Assembly (NCBI GenBank): GCA_016218045.1 | Contig: JACRFB010000045.1 | Span: 124,001 to 188,000, forward strand | Origin: Ignavibacteriota bacterium | Lineage (GTDB): Bacteria > Bacteroidota > Ignavibacteria > SZUA-365 | Length of the DNA: 64,000 bases | Direction of reading: 5' to 3' | Shown: in pieces, positions 19,519 to 28,712 of the stretch | Position numbering within the stretch: position 1 is the first letter of the stretch | Layout of the letters: every line of letters starts with the position of its first letter | The notes under the pieces: generated by a model | What the model was told of the DNA's origin: nothing | Database searches by the model: none | What the model saw: the letters and a program-made list of their open reading frames with translations, nothing else | Translations under genes and position numbers: made by a program

Positions 19519-20694
19519 ATGGACGCTTCCTACATGCTCAAGGACAAAGGCCGTTTCGGCATGATCGCGCTTGGTGTCGGCATTGCCGGCGCGGCGCTCA
19601 GCGCCGTCGGCGCCTTCGTCGATTCCAGCCGCTTCTTCCTCTCCTATCAGGTCGCCTTTGTGTACTGGGTGACACTCGCGCTCGGAGGGCTCTTCTTCAC
19701 GATGCTGCAGCACGCCACGGGCGCGGTCTGGAGCGTTGTTGTGCGCAGGGGCTCGGAGGCGCTTGCAATGACACTGCCGCTGCTGTTTGTGTTTTTCCTG
19801 CCGATGATCGGCGGCATACACAGTCTTTTCCACTGGTCACATGCCGACGCCGTCGCGCAGAACGCGGCGTTGCAGGGCAAGGCGGGATATCTCAATACCG
19901 GATTTTTCATCGGCCGGGCCGTGCTGTACTTCGCGGTGTGGACGGTGCTCGCATGGCTGCTCAACAAACACTCGAAGGCGCAGGACAGCACCGGCGCCGC
20001 GTCGCACAGCGTCTCGCTGCGCAACATCAGCGCGGGCGGACTGTTCCTTTTCGCCTTCACACTCACCTTCGCCGCCTTCGACTGGCTGATGAGCCTCGAT
20101 CCGCACTGGTACTCGACCATCTTCGGCGTGTACGTGTTTGTGGGCGGCTTCCTCGCCTCCATCGCCTTCCTCATCGTCTTCTACCTGCGTCTGCGCGACC
20201 GCGGCGTGCTCACCGACGCAGTCGGCATGGAGCATTTCCACGACTTCGGCCGGCTGCTCTTCGCATTCACCGTGTTCTGGGCCTATATCGGCGGTTCGCA
20301 ATACTTCCTCATCTGGTACGCGAACATTCCCGAGGAGACCGTCTGGTATCTGAACCGCTGGGATGCCTCGTCGTGGCGCATGGTCAGCATCCTGCTCATC
20401 GCGCTGCACTTTGCCGTGCCCTTCATCACACTCGCGTTTTACGCGGCCAAGCGCAACCTCTCGGTTCTGCGCATCATGGCCCTGCTGTTGCTCGTCATGC
20501 ACTATGTCGACATGTACTGGCTGGTGATGCCGAGTCACGCGAAGGACGGCGTGCACGTCTCGTGGATGGACGTTACAACGATGATGGCCATCGGCGGCTT
20601 CGTGCTCTGGTTCTTCCACGAGCGCTTTGCCAAGAGTTCGCTGCTTCCGCTGCAGGATCCGAAGCTGCAGGACTCGATCGCGCACCGCGTCTGA
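19519..20694 (+). CDS. actF: Alternative complex III subunit F, membrane protein
   Basis: 391 residues with about ten membrane helices; usual ActF length. Hallmarks are SYQVAFVYWVTLALGGLFF (near 42), the HWSHADAV loop (near 110) and MSLDPHWYSTIFGVYVFVGG (near 194). ActF resembles half of ActC and completes the membrane core; it may take part in proton translocation. It starts 10 bp after actE and ends 45 bp before the copper ATPase. Confidence 0.95.
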   Translation: MDASYMLKDKGRFGMIALGVGIAGAALSAVGAFVDSSRFFLSYQVAFVYWVTLALGGLFFTMLQHATGAVWSVVVRRGSEALAMTLPLLFVFFLPMIGGIHSLFHWSHADAVAQNAALQGKAGYLNTGFFIGRAVLYFAVWTVLAWLLNKHSKAQDSTGAASHSVSLRNISAGGLFLFAFTLTFAAFDWLMSLDPHWYSTIFGVYVFVGGFLASIAFLIVFYLRLRDRGVLTDAVGMEHFHDFGRLLFAFTVFWAYIGGSQYFLIWYANIPEETVWYLNRWDASSWRMVSILLIALHFAVPFITLAFYAAKRNLSVLRIMALLLLVMHYVDMYWLVMPSHAKDGVHVSWMDVTTMMAIGGFVLWFFHERFAKSSLLPLQDPKLQDSIAHRV

Positions 20695-20739
20695 TCACAC
20701 AGTACCCCATCGATCCGCAGTATTCCGAAGGTCAGCGCA

Positions 20740-23175
20740 GTGTACGAAACAGGATTGCCGCAACGCCACGCGCCGGAGCATGTCGCCGCCGCGTCGTGTT
20801 ACCATTGCGGCGATTCGTGTGACGCGCTCGACATCACACACGACGGGAAACATTTCTGCTGCAACGGCTGCAAGACCGTGTACGACCTGCTCGCGGAAAA
20901 AAATCTCTGCGGGTACTACACGGTGGACAAGGCGGGGCAGGGCATCACGCCGAAGGACAGGCAATACACGCGGCGATTTGAATTCCTCGACGACGAGAGC
21001 ATCGTCACGCAACTGCTCTCGTTCGCCGACGGCGAAACCGCCGTCGTCAGTTTCGCGATTCCGGGCATGCACTGCAGCTCGTGCATCTGGCTGCTCGAGC
21101 GACTGACGACGTTACACACCGGCATCGCCTCGTCGCGCGTCAATTTCCCGCGCAAGGAAGTGACCATCACGTACCGCAAGGACGCGATATCACTGCGCGA
21201 AATCGTGGTGCTGCTCGCTTCCATCGGCTACGAGCCGCTGATAAATCTGCAGAGCATCGCCGAGAAGAAGAGGCACACCGGCAACCGCGCGCTGTACTAC
21301 AAGATCGGCGTCGCGGGATTCGCCTTCGGCAACGTCATGCTGCTGAGCTTCCCCGAGTATCTCGCATCCGAAGGCACGCTCGATCCGGCGTTCCGGCAGT
21401 TTTTCGGACTCGTGAATCTTTTTCTCTCGCTGCCGGTGTTTTTCTACTCGAGTCTCGAGTTCTTCGTGCCGGCCTGGGTGGGTTTGCGCCAGCGCTTTCT
21501 GAACATCGACGTGCCGCTTTCGCTGGGCATCGTCATCCTGTTCCTGCGCAGCGCCTACGAAGTGCTGACACAGACCGGCGCGGGGTATCTCGATTCCTTC
21601 ACCGGCCTCGTCTTCTTCATGCTTATCGGCAGGATATTCCAGAAGAAGAGTTACGATGCACTGTCCTTCGACCGCGACTTCCGTTCCTATTTTCCGCTGT
21701 GGGTGACCGTGAGGAACGGCGACAGGGAATCGACGATTCCTCTCACCAAACTGTCGGTAGGCGACAGGATGATCGTGCGGAATCAGGAGATTGTTCCCGC
21801 GGACGCCGTGCTCATGCGCGGCGATGCACGCATCGATTACAGCTTCGTGACGGGCGAGGCCGATCTCGTGCCCAAAAGCGCGGGGGATCTAGTGTATGCC
21901 GGTGGGCGGCAGTCGGGCACGGCCATCGAACTTGAAGTGGTCAAGGAAATCTCGCAGAGCTACCTGACACGGCTCTGGAACGACGACGTGTTTACAAAGG
22001 CAACCGAGGCGCGGCTCCCGACGTTTGTCAACCGCATCAGCAGGGCCTTTACCGCCGTGCTGCTCGTGATCGCATTCGGCGCGGGCATCTACTGGTCGTT
22101 CGAAGGACTCGGCATGGCCGCCGTGGTGTTCACCGCGGTGCTCATTGTTGCGTGCCCCTGCGCACTCGCGCTCAGTTCGCCCTTTGCCTTCGGATCCGTG
22201 CAGCGGATTTTCGGGAACAACCAATTCTACATCAAGAACACCGAGACCATCGAGGCGCTCGCGCATATCGACACCATCGTGTTCGACAAGACGGGCACAC
22301 TCACACACGCCGCGCAACCGGCTGTCGAATACCTCGGCGATACACTCGGCGAGAACGAACTGCGCGCCGTGAAGACCCTCGCGCGGCAGTCGACGCACAC
22401 GCTCAGCCGCCAGCTCGCGACCGCCATCGATACCGACGGCACTGCCTCGGTCGAGGATTTCGAGGAGCGTCCGGGCGCCGGCGTTCGCGGCAACATCGAC
22501 GGACTAGCCGTGCGAATCGGCTCGGCGGAGTGGACCGACGCGGGCGCGGTGGAACACATCGAAGGCAGTTCCGCGGTACATGTGAAGATCGGCGACGCGT
22601 ACAAGGGCGCCTTTGTGATTGCCAACGCCTATCGCAAGGGCATCGAAGGACTCGTGGCGCGGCTCGCGCGGCACACAAATTTTGCAGTGCTTTCAGGCGA
22701 TTCGAATCGCGACGAAGGTGCGTTGCGCGGCATGTTCGGCGCCGGCGTGCCGATGTCGTTCGGACAGTCGCCCGAGGACAAAATGCGCGAGATCGAACGC
22801 CTGCGCGCAGAGGGACGGCATGTGCTGATGGTGGGCGACGGACTCAACGACGCGGGCGCGCTCAAGGCCGCACAGGTCGGCATCTCCGTATCGGAAGACA
22901 TCAACACGTTCTCGCCGGCCTGCGACGCGATCCTGTCGGCAACCCAATTTCCGATCTTCGACCGCTTCATCCGCGCCGCGCGCGCGAGCGTCATCATCGT
23001 GAAGACGAGCTTTGTGATATCCCTCGCATACAACGTTGTCGGACTCGGCTTCGCCGTGACCGGCATGCTCTCGCCGCTCGTGTCGGCCGTGCTCATGCCC
23101 TTGAGCTCTGTCAGCGCCGTGGCGTTTACCACCATCGCGACGCGCCTCGCCGCGCGCCGCATAGGACTGCGGTGA
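20740..23175 (+). CDS. ccoI: Copper-exporting P1B-ATPase of the CcoI/FixI type
   Basis: 811 residues from a GTG start. An N-terminal cysteine-rich metal-binding region (C20/C23/C27, C40/C41/C44) precedes a heavy-metal-associated domain with GMHCSSC (C112, C115). Six to eight membrane helices follow, with the transport motif CPC at 472-474 and the phosphorylated Asp516 in DKTGT. GDGLNDAGALKAA marks the hinge. This family supplies copper for the CuB centre of cbb3 oxidase, as its position directly before ccoS and ccoNO suggests. One oddity: the actuator motif reads TGEA (371-374), not the usual TGES. Confidence 0.9.
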   Translation: MYETGLPQRHAPEHVAAASCYHCGDSCDALDITHDGKHFCCNGCKTVYDLLAEKNLCGYYTVDKAGQGITPKDRQYTRRFEFLDDESIVTQLLSFADGETAVVSFAIPGMHCSSCIWLLERLTTLHTGIASSRVNFPRKEVTITYRKDAISLREIVVLLASIGYEPLINLQSIAEKKRHTGNRALYYKIGVAGFAFGNVMLLSFPEYLASEGTLDPAFRQFFGLVNLFLSLPVFFYSSLEFFVPAWVGLRQRFLNIDVPLSLGIVILFLRSAYEVLTQTGAGYLDSFTGLVFFMLIGRIFQKKSYDALSFDRDFRSYFPLWVTVRNGDRESTIPLTKLSVGDRMIVRNQEIVPADAVLMRGDARIDYSFVTGEADLVPKSAGDLVYAGGRQSGTAIELEVVKEISQSYLTRLWNDDVFTKATEARLPTFVNRISRAFTAVLLVIAFGAGIYWSFEGLGMAAVVFTAVLIVACPCALALSSPFAFGSVQRIFGNNQFYIKNTETIEALAHIDTIVFDKTGTLTHAAQPAVEYLGDTLGENELRAVKTLARQSTHTLSRQLATAIDTDGTASVEDFEERPGAGVRGNIDGLAVRIGSAEWTDAGAVEHIEGSSAVHVKIGDAYKGAFVIANAYRKGIEGLVARLARHTNFAVLSGDSNRDEGALRGMFGAGVPMSFGQSPEDKMREIERLRAEGRHVLMVGDGLNDAGALKAAQVGISVSEDINTFSPACDAILSATQFPIFDRFIRAARASVIIVKTSFVISLAYNVVGLGFAVTGMLSPLVSAVLMPLSSVSAVAFTTIATRLAARRIGLR

Positions 23176-23178
23176 GCC

Positions 23179-23385
23179 ATGGAAGTCATGTACGTGCTCA
23201 TCGGTTTCAGTCTGCTCGTCGCCCTCGTGTTTCTCGGCGCCTTCATATGGTCCGTAAAGACGGGGCAGTACGAGGACAAGTACACGCCGTCCGTGCGCAT
23301 GCTGTTTGATGACAGTGTCACAGCGGCCGACGAGGAGACCCCCCCCGACGTTTCGGTAAATCCAGAATACAGGAGCAAGGAGTAA
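23179..23385 (+). CDS. ccoS: cbb3 oxidase maturation protein CcoS
   Basis: 68 residues, one N-terminal membrane helix (about 5-26), then the conserved FIWSVKTGQYEDKYTPSVRML, which is the CcoS signature. CcoS is needed for cofactor insertion into cbb3 oxidase. It starts 3 nt after ccoI, and its stop shares a base with the ccoNO start (TAATG). Confidence 0.95.
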   Translation: MEVMYVLIGFSLLVALVFLGAFIWSVKTGQYEDKYTPSVRMLFDDSVTAADEETPPDVSVNPEYRSKE

Positions 23386-25502
23386 TGGAACTCGAAAAAT
23401 TCCGGTACGACAACCGGATTGTGCGGCTGTTTTTCATGGCCACGGTACTGTGGGGTGTGGTCGGATTCCTGGTAGGACTCACGATCGCCCTGCAGATACC
23501 CTTTCCGAGCCTGAACTTCGGCACACCGTTCACGTCGTTCGGCCGCCTGCGTCCGTTGCACACCAATGCGGTGATTTTCGCCTTCGTCGGCAACGGCATG
23601 TTCCTCGGCTACTACTACATGATCCAGCGTCTGCTGAAAACGCGCAACTGGAGCGACAAGCTCGCCAACATCCACTTCTGGGGATGGCAGCTCATCATCG
23701 TTGCCGCGGCGCTTACGCTCGTGCTTGGCATCACCACCGGCAAGGAATACGCCGAGCTCGAATGGCCCATCGACATCATGATCACGCTGATCTGGGTCGT
23801 GTGGGGCGCCAACATGATGATGACCATGATGAAGCGCCGCGAGCGGCATCTGTACGTCGGCATTTGGTTCTTCATCGCGACGCTTGTCACCGTGGCCGTG
23901 CTGCACATCACCAACTCGATGGAAATCGCGGCCGGTCCTTTCAAGAGTTATTCCGTGTACGCGGGCGTGCAGGACGCGCTTGTGCAGTGGTGGTATGGCC
24001 ATAACGCCGTGGCGTTTTTCCTCACCACCCCGTATCTCGGCCTCATGTACTACTACATGCCGAAGGCGGCGAATCGTCCGGTGTACTCGTACAAGTTGTC
24101 GATCATCCACTTCTGGGCGCTCATCTTCCTGTACATCTGGGCCGGACCGCATCACCTTCTGTACTCCTCGACTCCCGATTGGGCGCAGTCGCTGGGCACG
24201 GTCTTTTCGGTGATGCTCATCGCTCCGTCATGGGGCGGTATGCTGAACGGACTCCTCACGCTCCGCGGCGCCTGGGATCGCGTGCGTGAAGATCCGGTGT
24301 TAAAATTCTTTGTCATCGCGGTGACGGCATACGGCATGGCCACGTTTGAAGGTCCGATGCTCTCGCTGAAGAACGTGAACGCGCTGTCACACTTCACCGA
24401 TTGGACCATCGCGCACGTGCATGTGGGCGCGCTTGGTTGGAACGGTTTCATGACCTTCGGCATCCTGTACTGGCTTGTCCCGCGCATTTACGGCACCAAG
24501 CTCTACAGCACAAAACTCGCGAACTGGCACTTCTGGCTCGGCACACTCGCCATTCTGTTCTACGTGATTCCGATGTACTGGAGCGGCATCACGCAGGGTC
24601 TTATGTGGAAGCAGTTCACACCGGACGGTGTGCTTCAGTATCCGAACTTCCTCGAGACACTGCTGCAGATCATGCCCCTGCATATGATACGCGCGGTCGG
24701 AGGCACGCTGTACATCGTCGGCGCCATCTTCATGGTGGTGAATCTCTGGAAGACGGCCAAGGCCGGCAAGCTGATCGCGGAAGAAGAGGCCGAGGCCCCG
24801 TCACTTCGCGCGCAGGTGGAAGCCGAGGGCGAGAAGACCTACTGGGGCCACCGCTGGCTCGAGAGCCGGCCGGTGCAGTTCACCGTGCTTTCGGCCGTCG
24901 CCATCCTCATCGGCAGCATCATCGGCAACGTCCCGATGTTTGTCATCAAGTCGAACATTCCGACCATCGCCAGTGTAAAACCCTACACGCCGCTCGAACT
25001 GCTTGGACGCGACATCTACCTGCGCGAGGGCTGCTTCAACTGTCACTCGCAGATGATACGTCCCTTCCGTTCCGAGGTCGAGAGGTACGGCGAATATTCG
25101 AAGGCCGGTGAGTACGTGTACGACCATCCCTTCCTCTGGGGATCGAAACGTACGGGGCCCGACCTCATGCGTGAGGGCGGCAAGTATCCCGACGCGTGGC
25201 ATTACAGCCACATGAACGAGCCCTCGTCGATGTCGCCCGGATCCATCATGCCCAGCTACCCCTGGCTGCTGACCGATGCGTTGAGCTACGGTTCGCTCAA
25301 GGGCAAGATCTCGGCGATGCGCAGCATCGGAGTTCCGTATCCGGAAGGGTATGAGGAACGCGCCCTCGACGACCTGAAGGTGCAGGCGGAGAAGATTGTC
25401 GCGAACCTGAAAGTGGCCGGTATCAAGACCACGTGGGATCGCGAGATCATCGCCCTCACCGCGTATCTGCAGCGCCTCGGCACAGACATCAAGGCGAAGT
25501 AG
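23385..25502 (+). CDS. ccoNO: cbb3-type cytochrome c oxidase, fused subunits I and II
   Basis: 705 residues. The CcoN part (1 to about 470) has twelve membrane helices with the metal ligands of cbb3 oxidases: haem b His59 in PLHTNA, CuB His in WWYGHNAVAFF, the GPHHLLYSSTPDWAQ pair, and HVHVG near 340 for the two haems. The CcoO part (from about 500) has one membrane anchor and a single haem c motif CFNCH at 550-554. Fused CcoNO is frequent in Bacteroidota. It reduces oxygen at high affinity using electrons from cytochrome c or from alternative complex III. CcoN lacks the heme-copper A-type K-channel glutamate arrangement, as expected for C-type oxidases. Confidence 0.95.
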   Translation: MELEKFRYDNRIVRLFFMATVLWGVVGFLVGLTIALQIPFPSLNFGTPFTSFGRLRPLHTNAVIFAFVGNGMFLGYYYMIQRLLKTRNWSDKLANIHFWGWQLIIVAAALTLVLGITTGKEYAELEWPIDIMITLIWVVWGANMMMTMMKRRERHLYVGIWFFIATLVTVAVLHITNSMEIAAGPFKSYSVYAGVQDALVQWWYGHNAVAFFLTTPYLGLMYYYMPKAANRPVYSYKLSIIHFWALIFLYIWAGPHHLLYSSTPDWAQSLGTVFSVMLIAPSWGGMLNGLLTLRGAWDRVREDPVLKFFVIAVTAYGMATFEGPMLSLKNVNALSHFTDWTIAHVHVGALGWNGFMTFGILYWLVPRIYGTKLYSTKLANWHFWLGTLAILFYVIPMYWSGITQGLMWKQFTPDGVLQYPNFLETLLQIMPLHMIRAVGGTLYIVGAIFMVVNLWKTAKAGKLIAEEEAEAPSLRAQVEAEGEKTYWGHRWLESRPVQFTVLSAVAILIGSIIGNVPMFVIKSNIPTIASVKPYTPLELLGRDIYLREGCFNCHSQMIRPFRSEVERYGEYSKAGEYVYDHPFLWGSKRTGPDLMREGGKYPDAWHYSHMNEPSSMSPGSIMPSYPWLLTDALSYGSLKGKISAMRSIGVPYPEGYEERALDDLKVQAEKIVANLKVAGIKTTWDREIIALTAYLQRLGTDIKAK

Positions 25503-25508
25503 GTCGCG

Positions 25509-25694
25509 ATGTTCAAAAACCTCATCAACGTGGATACCTACATGACATGGGCGTTGATCGGCACGCTGATGTTCTTTGTCATGTTCCTGGGCATCCTCGT
25601 GCGCACGGTGTTGCTGAAGAAAGGTTTTACTCAGAAGATGAGCGCCCTGCCCCTCGATCACGAGGCGCACGACGCGACACAATACGGAGATTGA
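25509..25694 (+). CDS. ccoQ: Small CcoQ-like membrane protein
   Basis: 61 residues, single membrane helix (about 12-33), basic stretch LLKKGFTQKM after it. The position between ccoNO and ccoP and the size match CcoQ/FixQ, a stabilising subunit of cbb3 oxidase. Sequence similarity alone would be too weak to name it. Confidence 0.75.
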   Translation: MFKNLINVDTYMTWALIGTLMFFVMFLGILVRTVLLKKGFTQKMSALPLDHEAHDATQYGD

Positions 25695-25698
25695 ATTC

Positions 25699-26532
25699 AT
25701 GGCCAAGAAGAAACCAGTCGACGAACTGTTCCACCACGACTTCGACGGGATTCAGGAATACGACAACGACCTGCCCGGTTGGTGGAAGTGGCTTTTCTAC
25801 ATCTGCATCCTGTTCGCCTTCGGCTACCTGGTGCATTATCATGTGATCGGCACGGGCGACCTGCAGCGCGCCGAGTACATGAAGGAATTGAACCCCGACT
25901 ACTCGAGCACACTCGACGAGGCGAGCGGCGGCATCCTGTCGCCCTACGCGTCGCCGTTCCTTGCACGCGACGAGAACTTCTCGCCGCGCGTGAAGGCCGA
26001 ACTCGCAAAACTCGCGGATGCGAGCTTTGAGGAGAGTCTCATGCGCGCGATGTCGAAGGCGAATCCGGCGCAGCTCGAGAAGCTGAAGGCCTCGTTCCCC
26101 GACGTGTACAAGACCTTTGCGACCGGCGGCTTCAGCAGCAGCGGTGCCACGGCGGCTGCGCCGGAACCCACGATCGAAGCCCCGCTGAAAGACGCGGCCG
26201 CACTCGCGGAAGGCAAGAAGGTGTTCGAGACGCAGTGCTTCACCTGCCACGGCAAGTTGGGCGAGGGCGGCATCGGACCGAACATGACCGACGAGTACTG
26301 GATTCACGGCGGCGAGATCGGCAATCTCATCACGACGATCCGCAAGGGCGTCCCCGAGAAGGGCATGATCTCGTGGAAGACCACCCTCAAACCCGAACAG
26401 ATTGACGCCGTGGCGAGCTACATCCTGATGAAGCTCCAGGGCACCAATCCGCCGAACGCAAAGGCCCCGCAGGGCGAGAAGAAGTCGGCCCAGGCGCCCG
26501 CCACGCCGGCGGCAGCGCCCGCGGCCAAGTAG
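25699..26532 (+). CDS. ccoP: cbb3 oxidase subunit III, monohaem CcoP
   Basis: 277 residues. The start has the CcoP signature DFDGIQEYDNDLPGWW (14-29), followed by one membrane helix (about 30-48). A single haem c motif CFTCH lies at 180-184, with GMISWK near 225 giving the methionine ligand. Typical proteobacterial CcoP has two haem domains; only one is present here. The C-terminus is an Ala/Pro/Lys-rich tail of about 30 residues. The long linker (60-160) has no cysteine. CcoP takes electrons from the donor and hands them to CcoO. Confidence 0.9.
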   Translation: MAKKKPVDELFHHDFDGIQEYDNDLPGWWKWLFYICILFAFGYLVHYHVIGTGDLQRAEYMKELNPDYSSTLDEASGGILSPYASPFLARDENFSPRVKAELAKLADASFEESLMRAMSKANPAQLEKLKASFPDVYKTFATGGFSSSGATAAAPEPTIEAPLKDAAALAEGKKVFETQCFTCHGKLGEGGIGPNMTDEYWIHGGEIGNLITTIRKGVPEKGMISWKTTLKPEQIDAVASYILMKLQGTNPPNAKAPQGEKKSAQAPATPAAAPAAK

Positions 26533-26571
26533 TTCGGACGCGCGGTTCACCCGTCCAGTGCAGTAATGCAT

Positions 26572-26609
26572 ATGCGGGGTGTTGTGCCCGGCGGCACGGC
26601 ACCCCGCAT
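26572..26609 (+). other. Long GC-rich stem-loop between ccoP and ccoG
   Basis: Outer stem of 10 bp (26572-26581 with 26600-26609) and inner stem of 5 bp (26584-26588 with 26593-26597) around CGGC. No T-run follows. It sits about 40 nt after the ccoP stop and 73 nt before ccoG; it may act in mRNA processing or partial termination between oxidase and assembly genes. Confidence 0.6.
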
Positions 26610-26682
26610 GTGCTTGCGCGCATCCAATGCATGATCTACTTTGCCGTCTCCACGCACCTCCGATTTCTGTGAAAGGATAGAC

Positions 26683-28161
26683 ATGACTGATACACCCGTG
26701 CAGGCGCCTGCGACAGGGCCTGACGCCCCCGCCCTGTACCGCGACCGCATCGCGACAGTCGACGACGAGGGAAAACGTCGCTGGATATATCCGAAAAAAC
26801 CGCGCGGACGCTTCACCAGCGCGCGCACTATTCTGAGTTGGTTCCTGCTCGCCTTCCTGTTCGGCGCCCCGTTTCTGAAAATCGGCGGTGAACCGATGTT
26901 CCTCTTCAACGTGCTCGAGCGAAAATTCATCCTCTTCGGCGTCGTGTTCTGGCCGCAGGACTTCTACCTCTTCGGGCTCGTGATGATCGCAACCGTGGTG
27001 TTCATCTTCCTCTTCACCGCCGTGTTCGGCCGCCTGTTCTGCGGGTGGATATGTCCGCAGACCGTGTTCATGGAACTTGTCTTCAGAAAAATCGAGTACC
27101 TGATCGACGGCGACTCCGACAAGCAGCGCATGCTTGCGATGCAGCCCTGGACGGCGGGAAAAGTATTCAAGCGGACCCTGAAGCTCGGCATCTTTTTCGC
27201 CCTGTCGTTTCTGATCGGCAACACGTTTCTCGCCTGGATCATCGGGGTCGATCAGCTCTGGGCCATCGTCACAGATCCGCCCGCGCGACACATCGGCGGA
27301 CTCACCGCCATGCTTCTCTTCTCCGGCGCATTCTTCTTTGTGTTCGCATGGTTCCGCGAGCAGGCCTGCGTGCTCGTCTGCCCCTACGGCCGTCTGCAGT
27401 CGGTGCTGCTCGATCCGAATTCTGTCGTGATATCCTACGACTTCGTGCGCGGAGAACCGCGGCAGAAAATGCGCAAGGGTGCGGACCGTGCGGGCATCGG
27501 CGACTGTGTCGACTGCAAACAATGCGTCGTCGTGTGTCCGACCGGCATCGACATCCGCAACGGCACACAGCTCGAGTGTGTGAACTGCACCGCGTGCATC
27601 GACGCGTGCGACACCGTGATGGACAAGGTGGGACTCCCGCGCGGACTCATTCGCTACTCCTCGTACAACGCCATAAAGAGTGGTGCCAAGAAGCTGTTCA
27701 CTCCGCGCGTCATCGCGTACAGCGCGGTGCTGACCGTGTTGGTGGGGGTGATCATTTACCTGTTCATCGCGCGTGTCGATCTGCAGGCCACCATGTTGCG
27801 CGCCCCGGGCAGCCTGTTCCAGGAGAAGGGCGACGACATCATATCGAACCTGTACACGATCAAGGTCATCAACAAATCGAAGGAACAGCGCACGATCGAA
27901 CTGCGCCTGCTCGAGCCGGAGGGCACGCTGACCATCGTCGGCGGCCAGGCAATCACGCTGCCCAATGGCGGCATCGTCGAGGCCGCGGCGTTTATCGACA
28001 TCGAGCGCGATGAGTTGACTGGATTTTCGACTCCGGTGAAAGTGGGCATTTACGCCAACGGAGAATTGAAACAGACCATACGCAGCACTTTTTCCGGACC
28101 CATGCCGGGCATGGAACACGAAGACAAACCTGAAGGGGCTGACAAGCCCGACACACACTGA
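26683..28161 (+). CDS. ccoG: cbb3 oxidase accessory protein CcoG, membrane ferredoxin
   Basis: 492 residues from ATG 26683, chosen for the AAAGGA site 7 nt upstream. Four to five membrane helices, with FCGWICPQTVFMEL near 115 and QACVLVCPYGR near 226, then two [4Fe-4S] clusters (CVDCKQCVVVCPTG, CVNCTACIDACD) near 273-305 and a C-terminal IgG-like FixG domain. CcoG reduces Cu(II) to Cu(I) before delivery to the oxidase, as shown in Rhodobacter; here that role is inferred by family. Confidence 0.95.
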   Translation: MTDTPVQAPATGPDAPALYRDRIATVDDEGKRRWIYPKKPRGRFTSARTILSWFLLAFLFGAPFLKIGGEPMFLFNVLERKFILFGVVFWPQDFYLFGLVMIATVVFIFLFTAVFGRLFCGWICPQTVFMELVFRKIEYLIDGDSDKQRMLAMQPWTAGKVFKRTLKLGIFFALSFLIGNTFLAWIIGVDQLWAIVTDPPARHIGGLTAMLLFSGAFFFVFAWFREQACVLVCPYGRLQSVLLDPNSVVISYDFVRGEPRQKMRKGADRAGIGDCVDCKQCVVVCPTGIDIRNGTQLECVNCTACIDACDTVMDKVGLPRGLIRYSSYNAIKSGAKKLFTPRVIAYSAVLTVLVGVIIYLFIARVDLQATMLRAPGSLFQEKGDDIISNLYTIKVINKSKEQRTIELRLLEPEGTLTIVGGQAITLPNGGIVEAAAFIDIERDELTGFSTPVKVGIYANGELKQTIRSTFSGPMPGMEHEDKPEGADKPDTH

Positions 28162-28220
28162 CCGCTCCCTTCAACGGAAACGGATCAGCACGACATCACC
28201 GACAACAATCAGAGCGCACC

Positions 28221-28691
28221 GTGACACACAACGAACCATCACCGCAGAGGAAATCCTTCTGGCCGATAGGCCTCACCATCTTTCTCGCCGTGTTTGTGGT
28301 GGTGACGGTGGGTGTCGCCTTCTTCATCAGCCGTGAGAAGGTGGATCTGGTCACCGAACGCGCCTATGAAAAGGGCATCGCGTATCAGGCGCAGATCGAC
28401 GTGCTCGAACGGACAAAGGCCCTCGCGATCAAGCCGGCTGTGAGCTGGGCCGACGGGAACTGCGTCATCACCTTTGCCGACAGCACCCACGCTGCCGACG
28501 CAACCGGCATGCTCACGTTTTTTAAACCCGACGACGCGGCCCAGGATTTTAAGGTCGTTCTCGCGCTCGATGAACGCGGCATACAGCGTGTGCCTTTTGG
28601 TGAGAAGAAATCCGGTCGATGGAACATCGGCATCGCCTGGACACATGCCGGAAACGAGTATTTTCTGGAAGAGGCGGTGTTCGCACAATAA
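28221..28691 (+). CDS. ccoH: FixH/CcoH-like assembly protein
   Basis: 156 residues from a GTG start. One N-terminal membrane helix (about 15-37), then a periplasmic domain with the FixH features YEKGIAYQAQID (near 49) and a beta-rich tail. CcoH/FixH binds CcoP during oxidase assembly. Position after ccoG and length support the call. Confidence 0.85.
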   Translation: MTHNEPSPQRKSFWPIGLTIFLAVFVVVTVGVAFFISREKVDLVTERAYEKGIAYQAQIDVLERTKALAIKPAVSWADGNCVITFADSTHAADATGMLTFFKPDDAAQDFKVVLALDERGIQRVPFGEKKSGRWNIGIAWTHAGNEYFLEEAVFAQ

Positions 28692-28712
28692 GCCGTGGCA
28701 GGAGAATAAAGG

